Both the position numbers and the translations under genes were made by a program. Positions 39,159 to 47,352 of a stretch of 64,000 bases of DNA are shown in pieces. The stretch is from positions 682,001-746,000 of the forward strand of contig CANMAW010000002.1 in assembly GCA_947495915.1 (NCBI GenBank), in the 5' to 3' direction. The notes below the pieces were generated by a model. It was not told the DNA's origin, searched no databases, and saw nothing but the letters and a program-made list of their open reading frames with translations. The DNA comes from Maribacter algarum (ex Lu et al. 2025) (nom. illeg.) (GTDB taxonomy: Bacteria; Bacteroidota; Bacteroidia; Flavobacteriales; Flavobacteriaceae). Every line of letters starts with the position of its first letter. The stretch's first letter is position 1.

Positions 39159-39653
39159 ATGAATACATACAAAAAAGCATATATAGCAGGAGGTTGTTTC
39201 TGGGGAATGGAAGATCTCTTTCGAACACAACCAGGAATTATTGATACCGAAGTAGGCTATCAAGGAGGGGAAAATAAGAATCCGTCGTACAAGTATCACC
39301 CAGGGCACGCCGAAGGAATTGAATTAACTTATGACCCTGACAAAACATCCTTTAGAGCCATATTAGATTACTTTTTCAGAATGCACAACCCAACAACGGT
39401 TGATCAACAAGGTAATGACAGAGGATCAAGCTATCGGTCTGCAATATTTTACCAGAATGAAGAAGAAAAAGCAATCGCAGAAGAAATGATCGCCATTGTA
39501 GATGCCTCTAAAAAATGGGACGGCAAAGTGGTTACGACCTTAGAACCGTTTACTCCGTTTTGGCCTGCAGAACCTGATCATCAAGACTATTTGGTAAAGA
39601 ACCCAAATGGGTACACCTGTCACTTTTTAAGGTTTGAAGAGTCATTTGTTTAG
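39159..39653 (+). CDS. msrA: Peptide-methionine (S)-S-oxide reductase MsrA
   Basis: A 164-residue protein with catalytic Cys13 in '[12 protein letters not shown]', plus '[20 protein letters not shown]', '[20 protein letters not shown]' and '[10 protein letters not shown]', all MsrA family blocks. It reduces the S epimer of methionine sulfoxide, complementing MsrB. It has no extra C-terminal recycling cysteine pair, so it is a short, probably thioredoxin-dependent form. It lies 39 bp downstream of selO. Confidence 0.94.
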   Translation: MNTYKKAYIAGGCFWGMEDLFRTQPGIIDTEVGYQGGENKNPSYKYHPGHAEGIELTYDPDKTSFRAILDYFFRMHNPTTVDQQGNDRGSSYRSAIFYQNEEEKAIAEEMIAIVDASKKWDGKVVTTLEPFTPFWPAEPDHQDYLVKNPNGYTCHFLRFEESFV

Positions 39654-39743
39654 TCTAATTGTCGAAAAGAGATTATTTCTAGAATTTGTAATTACCATTA
39701 TTTAAGGCTGACATTCGTCATGCTTAAATAGGTTTGTCACGGT

Positions 39744-39751
39744 TATTTTTG
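39744..39751 (+). promoter_or_regulatory. -7 element of the cardiolipin synthase promoter
   Basis: TATTTTTG is a perfect TAnnTTTG, 30 bp before the GTG start. No TTG is found at the -33 distance. Confidence 0.4.
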
Positions 39752-39781
39752 CGTAAGAACTAATTTGAATATTCTAACGTT

Positions 39782-41188
39782 GTGTGGTACTATTTGTTCG
39801 TCTCGCTTTATGTCATGGTGGCGCTTTTGATTGTATTGCGTTTACTCTTGTATGGTGCCAAGCCAACTAAAACTTTAGGTTGGTTATTAACTATATTCAC
39901 CATTCCCGTGGGAGGTGTTTTGTTATACATATTGTTGGGTAGAAATAGACGTAAGAATAAGTTGTTGAAATTAGAAATCCCTTTTTTGCAAGCTTCAAAA
40001 GATAGGCTAGTTAACCAAAAGTTCTCCGATAATGGGTATAATGAAAAGTTAGTAACGCTAATTCAAAAGAATTGTAATTTTCCGCTAACTGATAATAATA
40101 AGATAGAGCCTCTTAAGAATGGTAGAATAACATTTGAATCAATTTTTAGAGCTTTAACCGAAGCTAAAGTTCAAATTCATTTGCAGTACTATATTTTTGA
40201 AGAAGGTGAACTGGCTAACAGGTTGCTTGCTTTATTTGAAGAAAAGATAGCTAGTGGAGTCAAAATCCGTATGATTTATGATGGAGTAGGGAGCTTTTCG
40301 TTGAGTAAAAAGTATGTAAACAAACTGATAAACATAGGTGTTGAAATATATCAGTTTCTCCCTTTTAAGTTTGGTCGATTTCTGCGTTCAATAAATTATA
40401 GAAATCATAGAAAAATTATAGTTGTTGATTCTATTGTAGCTTTTACTGGTGGAATCAATATTTCAGATAAGTATTTGAAAGGAGACCTCAATTTAGGAAA
40501 ATGGCATGATATGCATTTAAGAATTGAGGGAAAGGCAGCTGAACATTTAGATTTTGTCTTTGCTTCAGATTGGTATCTTGTTAGTCAAAAAAAGCTGAAA
40601 TCAATACTTAAACCTAAAACTACCATTGATAAGAGAGGTGATAAGTTAGTACAAATCGCTTCAGGTGGTCCTGATGATGACTTTCCTATTTTAGAGCAGG
40701 TTTATTTTACAATTATAAATAGTGCAGAGCGCTATCTCTATATAACTAATCCATATATAATTCCTAGTCGTGCAATTCTGCAAGCATTAGAAACGGCTTC
40801 GTTGAGTGGCGTAGATGTTCGTCTGCTGATTTCTGAGAACATAGATAATAAAATCGTAGGTTGGTGTGTTCGTTCTTATTTTGAAACCCTTTTAAAATCT
40901 GGAATTAAAATTTATCTTTTTCCTGATGGCTTTCTACATAGTAAACTCATTGTAAGTGATGATGCTATTGCAACAATAGGAACCGCTAATCTTGACGAAC
41001 GTAGTTTTGAGCAAAACTATGAAGTAAATGCCTTAATTTATGATTCTAGCATTGCAAAATCTTTACGAAAAGACTTTCTGAAAGATAGCAATATCAGTAC
41101 TTTATTGTCTTATTCAGAACATATCAATCGACCTTGGGTTGATAAACTTAAAGAAGGAATAGGTAAAATTTTTAGCCCAATTTTATGA
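39782..41188 (+). CDS. cls: Cardiolipin synthase (phospholipase D family)
   Basis: A 468-residue protein beginning at GTG 39782; an in-frame TAA lies 21 bp upstream and no ATG is better placed. Two N-terminal membrane helices (about 3-21 and 32-48; 'TLGWLLTIFTIPVGGVLLYI') are followed by two PLD catalytic HKD motifs: 'NYRNHRKIIVVD' with 'GGINISD', and 'FLHSKLIVSDD' with 'GTANLDERSF'. It condenses two phosphatidylglycerols to cardiolipin and glycerol at the inner membrane. It is a single gene, separated from msrA by 128 bp. Confidence 0.93.
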   Translation: MWYYLFVSLYVMVALLIVLRLLLYGAKPTKTLGWLLTIFTIPVGGVLLYILLGRNRRKNKLLKLEIPFLQASKDRLVNQKFSDNGYNEKLVTLIQKNCNFPLTDNNKIEPLKNGRITFESIFRALTEAKVQIHLQYYIFEEGELANRLLALFEEKIASGVKIRMIYDGVGSFSLSKKYVNKLINIGVEIYQFLPFKFGRFLRSINYRNHRKIIVVDSIVAFTGGINISDKYLKGDLNLGKWHDMHLRIEGKAAEHLDFVFASDWYLVSQKKLKSILKPKTTIDKRGDKLVQIASGGPDDDFPILEQVYFTIINSAERYLYITNPYIIPSRAILQALETASLSGVDVRLLISENIDNKIVGWCVRSYFETLLKSGIKIYLFPDGFLHSKLIVSDDAIATIGTANLDERSFEQNYEVNALIYDSSIAKSLRKDFLKDSNISTLLSYSEHINRPWVDKLKEGIGKIFSPIL

Positions 41189-41339
41189 CGACCCTTTTTA
41201 AACCAAAATCGTCATAACTACCATTGCCATATCGTAAGTATAAAATAGTATGATAAGGTCTAGTTAGATCAGCATTTTCAACCAAAAAAATGAATAGTTC
41301 CGCTACGTATATTTTATAAAATGAGAATGAATATACCTC

Positions 41340-42185
41340 TTATTTTGAATGAGGTATAACCATAAATGGAATTTTAATATTGAACCCTATTTTTTTGATT
41401 ACTGAATCAATAAAAAGGCGTTCTACGAAAGTGTGTTTATTCCGTACCATAACCATAAGGTTCATTTTGTGCTTTAGTTGAAAATTATTAATAGCTTGAA
41501 TGACTTCTTGATTTGATTGCTCGTGAAATCCATGAGCAATATTCCCAAGAATTTCATTTAAGGTTTTCTTGTTTTTTAATTGTTTTTCAGAAAGTTCATA
41601 ACCATAAGTAGCGTGCAAGACCTCAATGCTAGAAATATGTTTTTGAGCAATTTTCAAAAGTATTTCAAGACGTTTTGTAGTAAAGTCCACCTCATAGTCA
41701 GTCGGAAAGAGAATCTCTTTTGGAGTTTCATAGTTAAAATTTGGAGGAATAGCAATTACCGGGCATTTGGCTTTTTTAATTACATGAACAGTATTAGTGC
41801 CGAAAAGAATCTCTTGGGCACTTGTAGCTCCTTTGGTACCCATAACAATAAGATCAATAGCTTGAATTTCGACAGTTTCGGTTACTTGATTTGGCAAGGA
41901 GTTTAATGCCGTAATTGAACGAAATGAATGATTTTCATTTTTAATTTGATCTTCTAAACGTTTCTGTAACTCGTCAATATTTGAAGTTGCCTTTTCTTTA
42001 ATTGCATCTCCTAATCCAATTTGACCAGGACTACCAATTAAGTATTCAGCGTGATATATAGGAGGCATATAAGTATATAGTAAAGTAAACTCACATTTGA
42101 AATTTTTGAGTAAAAGCAACGCATATGTAATGGCGTCGAAAGAATTATTTGAAAAATCTGTGGGCAGTAGTATTTTTAACATCAC
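41340..42185 (-). CDS. Universal stress protein with two UspA domains
   Basis: A 281-residue tandem UspA protein. Domain 1 (about 1-147) starts 'MLKILLPTDFSNNSFDAITY' and ends with the ATP-binding type motif 'VMGTKGATSAQEILFGTNTV' followed by 'KCPVIAIP'. Domain 2 (about 155-281; 'EILFPTDYEVDFTTKRLEIL') keeps the fold, but its G-rich nucleotide loop is degenerate ('MVRNKHTFVERLFIDSVIK'). Such proteins aid survival under stress and starvation, with unknown molecular partners. It is divergent from the thioredoxin gene, 112 bp apart. Confidence 0.9.
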   Translation of the reverse strand: MMLKILLPTDFSNNSFDAITYALLLLKNFKCEFTLLYTYMPPIYHAEYLIGSPGQIGLGDAIKEKATSNIDELQKRLEDQIKNENHSFRSITALNSLPNQVTETVEIQAIDLIVMGTKGATSAQEILFGTNTVHVIKKAKCPVIAIPPNFNYETPKEILFPTDYEVDFTTKRLEILLKIAQKHISSIEVLHATYGYELSEKQLKNKKTLNEILGNIAHGFHEQSNQEVIQAINNFQLKHKMNLMVMVRNKHTFVERLFIDSVIKKIGFNIKIPFMVIPHSK

Positions 42186-42297
42186 GAAGGTTTTATTTGT
42201 TCACTCAAAACTAGTTTCATTAATAATCATTTACCATGATATTAATCACTTAAAGCACACAATTTATTAGTAATTTGCTACAAGAAATAGTTTAATT

Positions 42298-42597
42298 ATG
42301 AAGGGGAGTTTTAATAGAATAATAGCATCTGAAACACTTGTTTTGGTTGATTTTTTTGCGGAATGGTGTGGGCCATGTAAAACGTTAGCACCAATTCTAA
42401 AAGAGGTAAAAGAAGAATTCGGAGAAACTGTTAAGATTATTAAAGTTGATATAGATAAAAATCAATTTTTAGCAAATAAATACCAAATAAGAGGTGTACC
42501 TACCATGCTACTGTTTAAAGAGGGAAAGCATCTGTGGCAAAAGTCAGGGGCACTACCTAAACATGAAATTTCGCGGGTGATAAAAAAATATTCATAG
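42298..42597 (+). CDS. trxA: Thioredoxin
   Basis: A 99-residue classical thioredoxin with active site C24-G-P-C27 in 'VDFFAEWCGPCKTLAPIL', and 'VDIDKNQFLANKYQIRGVPT' carrying the cis-Pro. It reduces protein disulfides in the cytoplasm and would be a natural reductant for MsrA and MsrB encoded 3-5 kb upstream. It is a single gene, convergent with the patatin-like gene (13 bp between stops). It may be one of several thioredoxins in the genome. Confidence 0.92.
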   Translation: MKGSFNRIIASETLVLVDFFAEWCGPCKTLAPILKEVKEEFGETVKIIKVDIDKNQFLANKYQIRGVPTMLLFKEGKHLWQKSGALPKHEISRVIKKYS

Positions 42598-42610
42598 TCA
42601 ATCTAGGTTG

Positions 42611-43402
42611 CTATATAATTGATTGTTTGGTTCGTAATTGGGCTAACTGCGTTTCTATAGTTCTTTTTGCATTTATATAACCGATATCAAAAATTTCATT
42701 AATCTTAGACATACTAAAAGTATTGAAAGTATTCAGTTGTAATGGACTAATTATAATATCGCAGGTATTGAATTTGGTTATTGAATCTGCCGCCATCTTT
42801 ATTTTGTAGGCTCGTTCTACAACATTGTAAGAGTGCTTTAAATCTATTGGTGTAATTGTATTTAAGGGGTTTACATAAACTCCGATAATAGTACTGCATT
42901 CTGGTTGAAGTAATTCGACAGGAAAGTTGTTCAAAACTCCACCGTCGATATAATATGAATTAGCAATCTTCGTAGGTGTAAAAACACCGGGAAATGATGC
43001 TGATGCTAAAACAGGAGCAATCAATTCGCCAGAATTAAAAACTTTTAAGGAACCTTTGATGATATCAGTTGCAGTAACATACAGTGCTTTCTCTAAAGCA
43101 TTGAAATTATCATGTGGAAGCAATCTTTTAAAATCATCATAAAACTTTTCAGTATCAACAAAACCTGGCTTATTGCGAGCATATTTTCTTGTTTGAAAAA
43201 TAGATGTAGTTTTAAAAAAATCTAATATTTCCTCCCATGATATACCACCAGCGTATAAAGCACCGACAATTGCGCCGGCACTGGTACCCGCAATGTGAGT
43301 AGGGTGAATTTCAAATTCTTCTAGCGCTTTAATAGCGCCTATATGAGCTACACCTCTAATTCCACCTCCTGAAAGTACTAAACCTGTATTGCTACTATTC
43401 AT
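42611..43402 (-). CDS. Patatin-like phospholipase
   Basis: A 263-residue protein with the patatin Ser-Asp dyad: oxyanion loop 'SGGGIRGVAHIGAIKAL', nucleophile S41 in 'IAGTSAGAIVGALYAGG' and 'YYIDGGVLNNFPVELL' carrying the catalytic Asp. No signal peptide is seen; this is the cytosolic RssA-like size class. It probably hydrolyses phospholipid acyl esters; the substrate is not evident. It begins 25 bp downstream of the DUF6134-like gene, so the two are probably co-transcribed. Confidence 0.92.
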   Translation of the reverse strand: MNSSNTGLVLSGGGIRGVAHIGAIKALEEFEIHPTHIAGTSAGAIVGALYAGGISWEEILDFFKTTSIFQTRKYARNKPGFVDTEKFYDDFKRLLPHDNFNALEKALYVTATDIIKGSLKVFNSGELIAPVLASASFPGVFTPTKIANSYYIDGGVLNNFPVELLQPECSTIIGVYVNPLNTITPIDLKHSYNVVERAYKIKMAADSITKFNTCDIIISPLQLNTFNTFSMSKINEIFDIGYINAKRTIETQLAQLRTKQSII

Positions 43403-43427
43403 TTTAATGATTGTTTTTTACCACAAT

Positions 43428-44021
43428 TTATTTAGTGGCAATTATTTTAAAGTTAATGAGTCCACCATCTATCTCAGCACTATCTAAAACACCATTTTTG
43501 TAATAATAAATATTCTCTTTACCCTTTGCGTTGGTTTTTTTATAGCTGTGATTTTCCAACGATTTTATTGTATTGAAATTACCATTTTGCTCAGAAAAAC
43601 ATTTGGTAATATTTATTGGCTCTTTAAAATACAGTAAAACTGAGGGGTACGTTATACTGTCCGTTATGGTTGTTTCTAATTTGCCATTTTTTGTAATTTC
43701 ATATGCGTCATCAGTATATCGAGTTTTAGTATTGGCATGTGACTTAGCGTTGATGTAAATAGCTACTTGCGATGACTGTAATCGCTCATTTTCAAAGTGA
43801 ACATCATAGTTATATTGAACTTCAATATTTCTAATAATCTTTGTATTTATTACGGTTGCGCTATGGTACCATATTTGGTTGTCTTTTTGGTTGCGAGTGG
43901 CTTCTAAACTGCCAACGACTTTATCTTTAATTACGATGTCATATTCAAGTGTGGTGTTTACAGACCTAGCGTTAAACAAATTTCCGCAAACCAGATAGAA
44001 GAGGAATAAATGACAAATCAT
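43428..44021 (-). CDS. Secreted protein of unknown function (DUF6134-like)
   Basis: A 197-residue protein with an N-terminal hydrophobic signal ('MICHLFLFYLVCGNLFNARS') and a beta-rich mature part: 'LEYDIVIKDKVVGSLEATRN', 'VQYNYDVHFENERLQSSQVA', 'TDSITYPSVLLYFKEP'. This pattern resembles the flavobacterial DUF6134 proteins. No catalytic motif is visible. It probably acts in the periplasm, and its link to the patatin gene 25 bp downstream hints at envelope or lipid work. Confidence 0.65.
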   Translation of the reverse strand: MICHLFLFYLVCGNLFNARSVNTTLEYDIVIKDKVVGSLEATRNQKDNQIWYHSATVINTKIIRNIEVQYNYDVHFENERLQSSQVAIYINAKSHANTKTRYTDDAYEITKNGKLETTITDSITYPSVLLYFKEPINITKCFSEQNGNFNTIKSLENHSYKKTNAKGKENIYYYKNGVLDSAEIDGGLINFKIIATK

Positions 44022-44485
44022 TCTTAACTTTTATGTTCATGAATAGTAAAATTTCGCTTACATGTTTAGCAGATTACCTCTATTTAAAAGATAATTATTG
44101 AAGTAAATTGCTTGAATAACGCTTTGCCAAAAGTAAAACACCTATGAACTATTTTACACATAGTTGCTCAATGGAACATTTTTCTAAACTATGTTATCTA
44201 CACAAATTTATACTACTCTTGTTTTGTAATAAATGATAATTATCAGGCCGCGGACATCAAAGTTGATTTTTAATCATGGCCCTATTGAAATTGAAGCTCT
44301 TGGTCTTTAATACGAAATATATTGTCAATGTTAATATTGCCTAACCTTTCCGAGTTAGAATAGAAGCTTTTAACTTACACACCATAATCGCAAATCGACA
44401 GGTGCTAACCTAGAAGTTATAAAGCTATTCTTAAGTAGAAAATACAAGCAACATAAAAATATAAAAGGTCACAACCAATGACTGT

Positions 44486-44497
44486 AACTTACGTTAA
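44486..44497 (+). repeat. AACTTACGTTAA, copy 1
   Basis: An exact 12-mer repeated at 44584-44595 in the same orientation; both copies precede a T-rich tract. Candidate binding sites upstream of the polysaccharide promoter. Confidence 0.45.
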
Positions 44498-44583
44498 TCG
44501 GCTTTTTTTGTCGTTTCAACCGATTTACAGAAAAATACTACTGTTTTTTTTGCACCTAAAATTAAGTAAGATTTTTCCTTTAA

Positions 44584-44595
44584 AACTTACGTTAA
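44584..44595 (+). repeat. AACTTACGTTAA, copy 2
   Basis: The second exact copy, 98 bp from the first and about 86 bp upstream of the putative -33 element. Confidence 0.45.
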
Positions 44596-44680
44596 GACTG
44601 TTTTTTGTTAAGCAGGTATGGAGTAGCGAAATGAAATTTCGAACCTTTTGAAAAAAATATTTGAAAGTATTGTGTTGTAA

Positions 44681-44714
44681 TTGATTAGGTGTGTTGAATT
44701 AAGTTTTATTTTTG
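44681..44714 (+). promoter_or_regulatory. Candidate promoter of the polysaccharide cluster
   Basis: TTG (44681-44683), 23 bp spacer, TATTTTTG (44707-44714), a perfect TAnnTTTG. It lies about 230 bp before the first gene. Confidence 0.5.
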
Positions 44715-44795
44715 TTTTAAGAATGTAGGATTCGAGGTCCCCAACAAACTTCATTTGATCCTATCCATAAATCAGTTTTTTGGCGTATATCATGT

Positions 44796-44820
44796 AAAGG
44801 AGGAGTAGAACACCTTCTTT
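44796..44820 (+). promoter_or_regulatory. Hairpin in the putative leader
   Basis: AAAGGAGG pairs with CCTTCTTT (one G-T wobble) across a 9-nt loop. It would sequester a Shine-Dalgarno-like GGAGG 140 nt before the ATG. No T-run follows, so it is not a terminator. Confidence 0.3.
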
Positions 44821-44944
44821 ATAGATCATTTGTCACTTCTTTTTAATTGTTGATGAGTTCCGGAATTAGACTCTTCAAAACAAGTTAAAATGAAGTAACG
44901 AAAGACTAATGGTATGAAATGGTTAATATAGAGCACGACCACAA

Positions 44945-46300
44945 ATGAAAAAATTTAAAAACTCCGATTTAGTAATTCCAATTTCAATCCTAGTACATTT
45001 AGTTGTTATCAACGGTATTTTAGGATTGCTTACTCCAGAAACGTATTTTGTAAAATACAATATCTTGTATTACAACTTTACATGGCTTTTAATTGCCTAC
45101 AGTGTTGACTATTATCCTACCAATCGAAAAGAAGGATTTTTCACCCATATAGACAAAACGATTAAATTATATTTGGTTTTTGGTTTAGCCTATTTCGCCT
45201 TATTCGGTTTTACGGGTCTTTCCTATAGTTCTTTAAAATTTCAACTCTTAGTCTATACGCTCATTTGTTTATGTATTACTTGGTATCGAGTTATCTTTTT
45301 TTGGTTACGTAATAAGTATCGAAAGGTTGGTGGTAATTCAGCCAGTGTGGTGGTAATAGGTAGAGATTCAACGCTTAAAAAGATGCGTAAAGTTTTTGAT
45401 GATCCCTCATTAGGGTATCGGTATAAAGGTTATTTTGATGATAAAACTTCAAATAGTCCGACCTATTTAGGTAAGGTAATAGACTGTTTCTTGTACGTAC
45501 TTGAGAATGATGTTGATGAAATTTACTGTGCAGCATCAAAACTAAACCAGAAAGAACTTAAAAATCTAATCAACTTTGCCGATAACAATTTGGTTCGTGT
45601 GAAGATTATTCCCGATAATAAAGATGTGTTTTCTAGGGCTATGTCTATTGAGTCATATTTGAATATACCTATAGTTAACTTAAGAAAAGTACCTTTAGAT
45701 ACCGAGTATTCTCGCATATCAAAACGCATCGTAGATATCATCATTTCTTCATTGGTAATTTTGGGGGTATTATCATGGCTATCTGTTGTTTTATATGTTT
45801 TAGTAAAGTTAGAATCTCCTGGCCCCTTATATTTTAAACAAAAAAGGCACGGTTTAAAAAGAAGAACATTTTGGTGTTATAAATTTCGTTCCATGACCAT
45901 GTCGAAAGATGCAGATACAAAAATGGCGACGAAACAAGATGCTAGACTAACACGGTTAGGAAAGTTTATGAGAAGAACGAGCATTGACGAATTACCGCAG
46001 TTCTTTAACGTGTTCATGGGGCATATGAGTGTGGTTGGGCCTAGACCACATATGGAATTGCATACCATGGAGTATGAAGTATCCATCGATAAATATTTGG
46101 TGCGTCATTTTGTTAAACCTGGTATAACTGGTTTGGCACAAATTAAGGGGTATCGAGGAGAAATTATGAAAAAAGCTGATATTGAAAACAGAACGAGATT
46201 TGATATTTTTTACGTGGAAAAATGGACACTTTGGTTTGATATAGAAATTATTCTAAAAACGGCCTTTAATGTTTTTAAAGGGGAAGAAAAAGCCTATTAA
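44945..46300 (+). CDS. Undecaprenyl-phosphate sugar-1-phosphate transferase (polysaccharide initiation)
   Basis: A 451-residue polyisoprenyl-phosphate hexose-1-phosphate transferase. Four N-terminal membrane helices (about 8-120) precede a Rossmann-like CoA-binding_3 region (about 130-235; 'SASVVVIGRDSTLKKMRKVF') and the catalytic bacterial sugar transferase domain (about 255-445): 'RIVDIIISSLVILG', 'ESPGPLYFKQKRHGLKRRTF', 'CYKFRSM', 'RRTSIDELPQFFNVFMG', 'MSVVGPRPHM', 'VKPGITGLAQIKGYRGE'. It loads the first sugar phosphate onto the lipid carrier at the inner membrane. The WbaP/WcaJ architecture is clear; whether the sugar is glucose or galactose is not. Confidence 0.93.
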   Translation: MKKFKNSDLVIPISILVHLVVINGILGLLTPETYFVKYNILYYNFTWLLIAYSVDYYPTNRKEGFFTHIDKTIKLYLVFGLAYFALFGFTGLSYSSLKFQLLVYTLICLCITWYRVIFFWLRNKYRKVGGNSASVVVIGRDSTLKKMRKVFDDPSLGYRYKGYFDDKTSNSPTYLGKVIDCFLYVLENDVDEIYCAASKLNQKELKNLINFADNNLVRVKIIPDNKDVFSRAMSIESYLNIPIVNLRKVPLDTEYSRISKRIVDIIISSLVILGVLSWLSVVLYVLVKLESPGPLYFKQKRHGLKRRTFWCYKFRSMTMSKDADTKMATKQDARLTRLGKFMRRTSIDELPQFFNVFMGHMSVVGPRPHMELHTMEYEVSIDKYLVRHFVKPGITGLAQIKGYRGEIMKKADIENRTRFDIFYVEKWTLWFDIEIILKTAFNVFKGEEKAY

Positions 46301-46550
46301 TCGAAATTCGGAAGAAGTGATTTTTTATATTCAAAAAATCTCGTTTACGGTAATACCTCACTTATTTATGCCTACTATGATCTATAATGCTGAAGTTCAG
46401 CCAATTTATTTGGTGTGAAAACTGAAATCAGCTAAATTTCCGAATCAAAATCTAATTAAATATTACGAGAACAAACTTTTAAATACTTGTATTAAATACC
46501 ATATGAATGTATTAAGTACTAATTTTGACCTGATCATTAAGGCGATTCCA

Positions 46551-47339
46551 ATGAAAATGAAAAATTTGAACAGTAATATTGTGATTGTGCTACTATTTAT
46601 AGCTTTATGCTTAAACTCATGTGGTACCACCAAAAATGCGATTTATTTTGATGAACCATCTAGCATGCTCATAAATTATCAAAAAGCTGGTTTAGAGCCC
46701 ATTATACAATCCAATGATTTATTAAGTATTGTAGTGAGCAGTGTGAACCCTGAGGCGGCAGAAATATTTAATTCAAGCAGAAATAGTAACGCTCAATCAT
46801 CCACTAATGCAGGCAATACGACAAGAGTATCTGGCTATTTGGTAGATCAAGATGGTTATATAAACTTTCCGATCTTAGGTCAAATAAAAGCGGCTGGCAT
46901 CTCTAAAAAAGAGTTACGAGAAGAAATAACCGGGCAGTTAGTAAGTAAAAAACTATTGTTAAGTCCTATTGTTGAAATACGATATTTGAATTATAAAGTT
47001 TCTATTTTAGGAGAAGTTAAAAATCCTTCTGTTTTAAATGTGCCCAGTGAAAAAATTTCTTTATTAGAGGCATTGGGTATGGCAGGTGATATCACCATTT
47101 ATGGTCGAAGAGATAACGTCACCTTAATACGAGAAGAAAATGGCGTTAAGAAAATTATTAAATTAAATTTAACCACCAATGAAATTTTCAATTCGCCGTA
47201 CTACTACCTGCAATCGAATGATATTATTTACGTACAACCTAACGGAGCGAAGGTAGCGAGTTCAACGGGCACCAAAGATTGGATTCCTGTTATATTAAGC
47301 GGAATTTCATTGACCATTATTGCCCTAGTGAATCTTTAA
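46551..47339 (+). CDS. Wza-like polysaccharide export lipoprotein
   Basis: A 262-residue protein from ATG 46551; an ATG at 46503 is in frame but puts 16 odd residues before the signal peptide. The lipobox is 'LFIALCLNSCGTTK'. The polysaccharide export (Poly_export) domain at about 40-130 ('LSIVVSSVNPEAAEIF', 'GYLVDQDGYINFPILGQIKA') is followed by a SLBB domain ('VSILGEVKNPSVLNVPSEKI') and a final hydrophobic stretch ('VILSGISLTIIALVNL'). It forms the outer-membrane channel that lets the polymer out, together with the Wzc-like protein encoded 13 bp downstream. Confidence 0.92.
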   Translation: MKMKNLNSNIVIVLLFIALCLNSCGTTKNAIYFDEPSSMLINYQKAGLEPIIQSNDLLSIVVSSVNPEAAEIFNSSRNSNAQSSTNAGNTTRVSGYLVDQDGYINFPILGQIKAAGISKKELREEITGQLVSKKLLLSPIVEIRYLNYKVSILGEVKNPSVLNVPSEKISLLEALGMAGDITIYGRRDNVTLIREENGVKKIIKLNLTTNEIFNSPYYYLQSNDIIYVQPNGAKVASSTGTKDWIPVILSGISLTIIALVNL

Positions 47340-47352
47340 TACCATTTACAAG

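Larger units (their letters stand above)
44022..44944. other. Long non-coding leader region of the polysaccharide cluster
   Basis: About 920 bp without a convincing gene on either strand. It contains two exact copies of AACTTACGTTAA 98 bp apart, a hairpin AATCGG/CCGATT (44496-44501 with 44520-44525), a promoter match at 44681-44714 and a hairpin at 44796-44820. If the promoter is right, the first gene has a leader of roughly 225 nt. No UpxY/NusG-like antiterminator gene, common at the head of Bacteroides capsule loci, is present. Confidence 0.55.

Noticed and set aside
41189-41339. Possible terminator between the cardiolipin synthase and universal stress protein genes
   Set aside because: The genes are convergent, but I see no stem with a T-run; termination may be factor-dependent.
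44022-44944. A hidden small gene or UpxY/NusG-like antiterminator in the leader
   Set aside because: I found no reading frame of useful length or recognisable product in this stretch on either strand.
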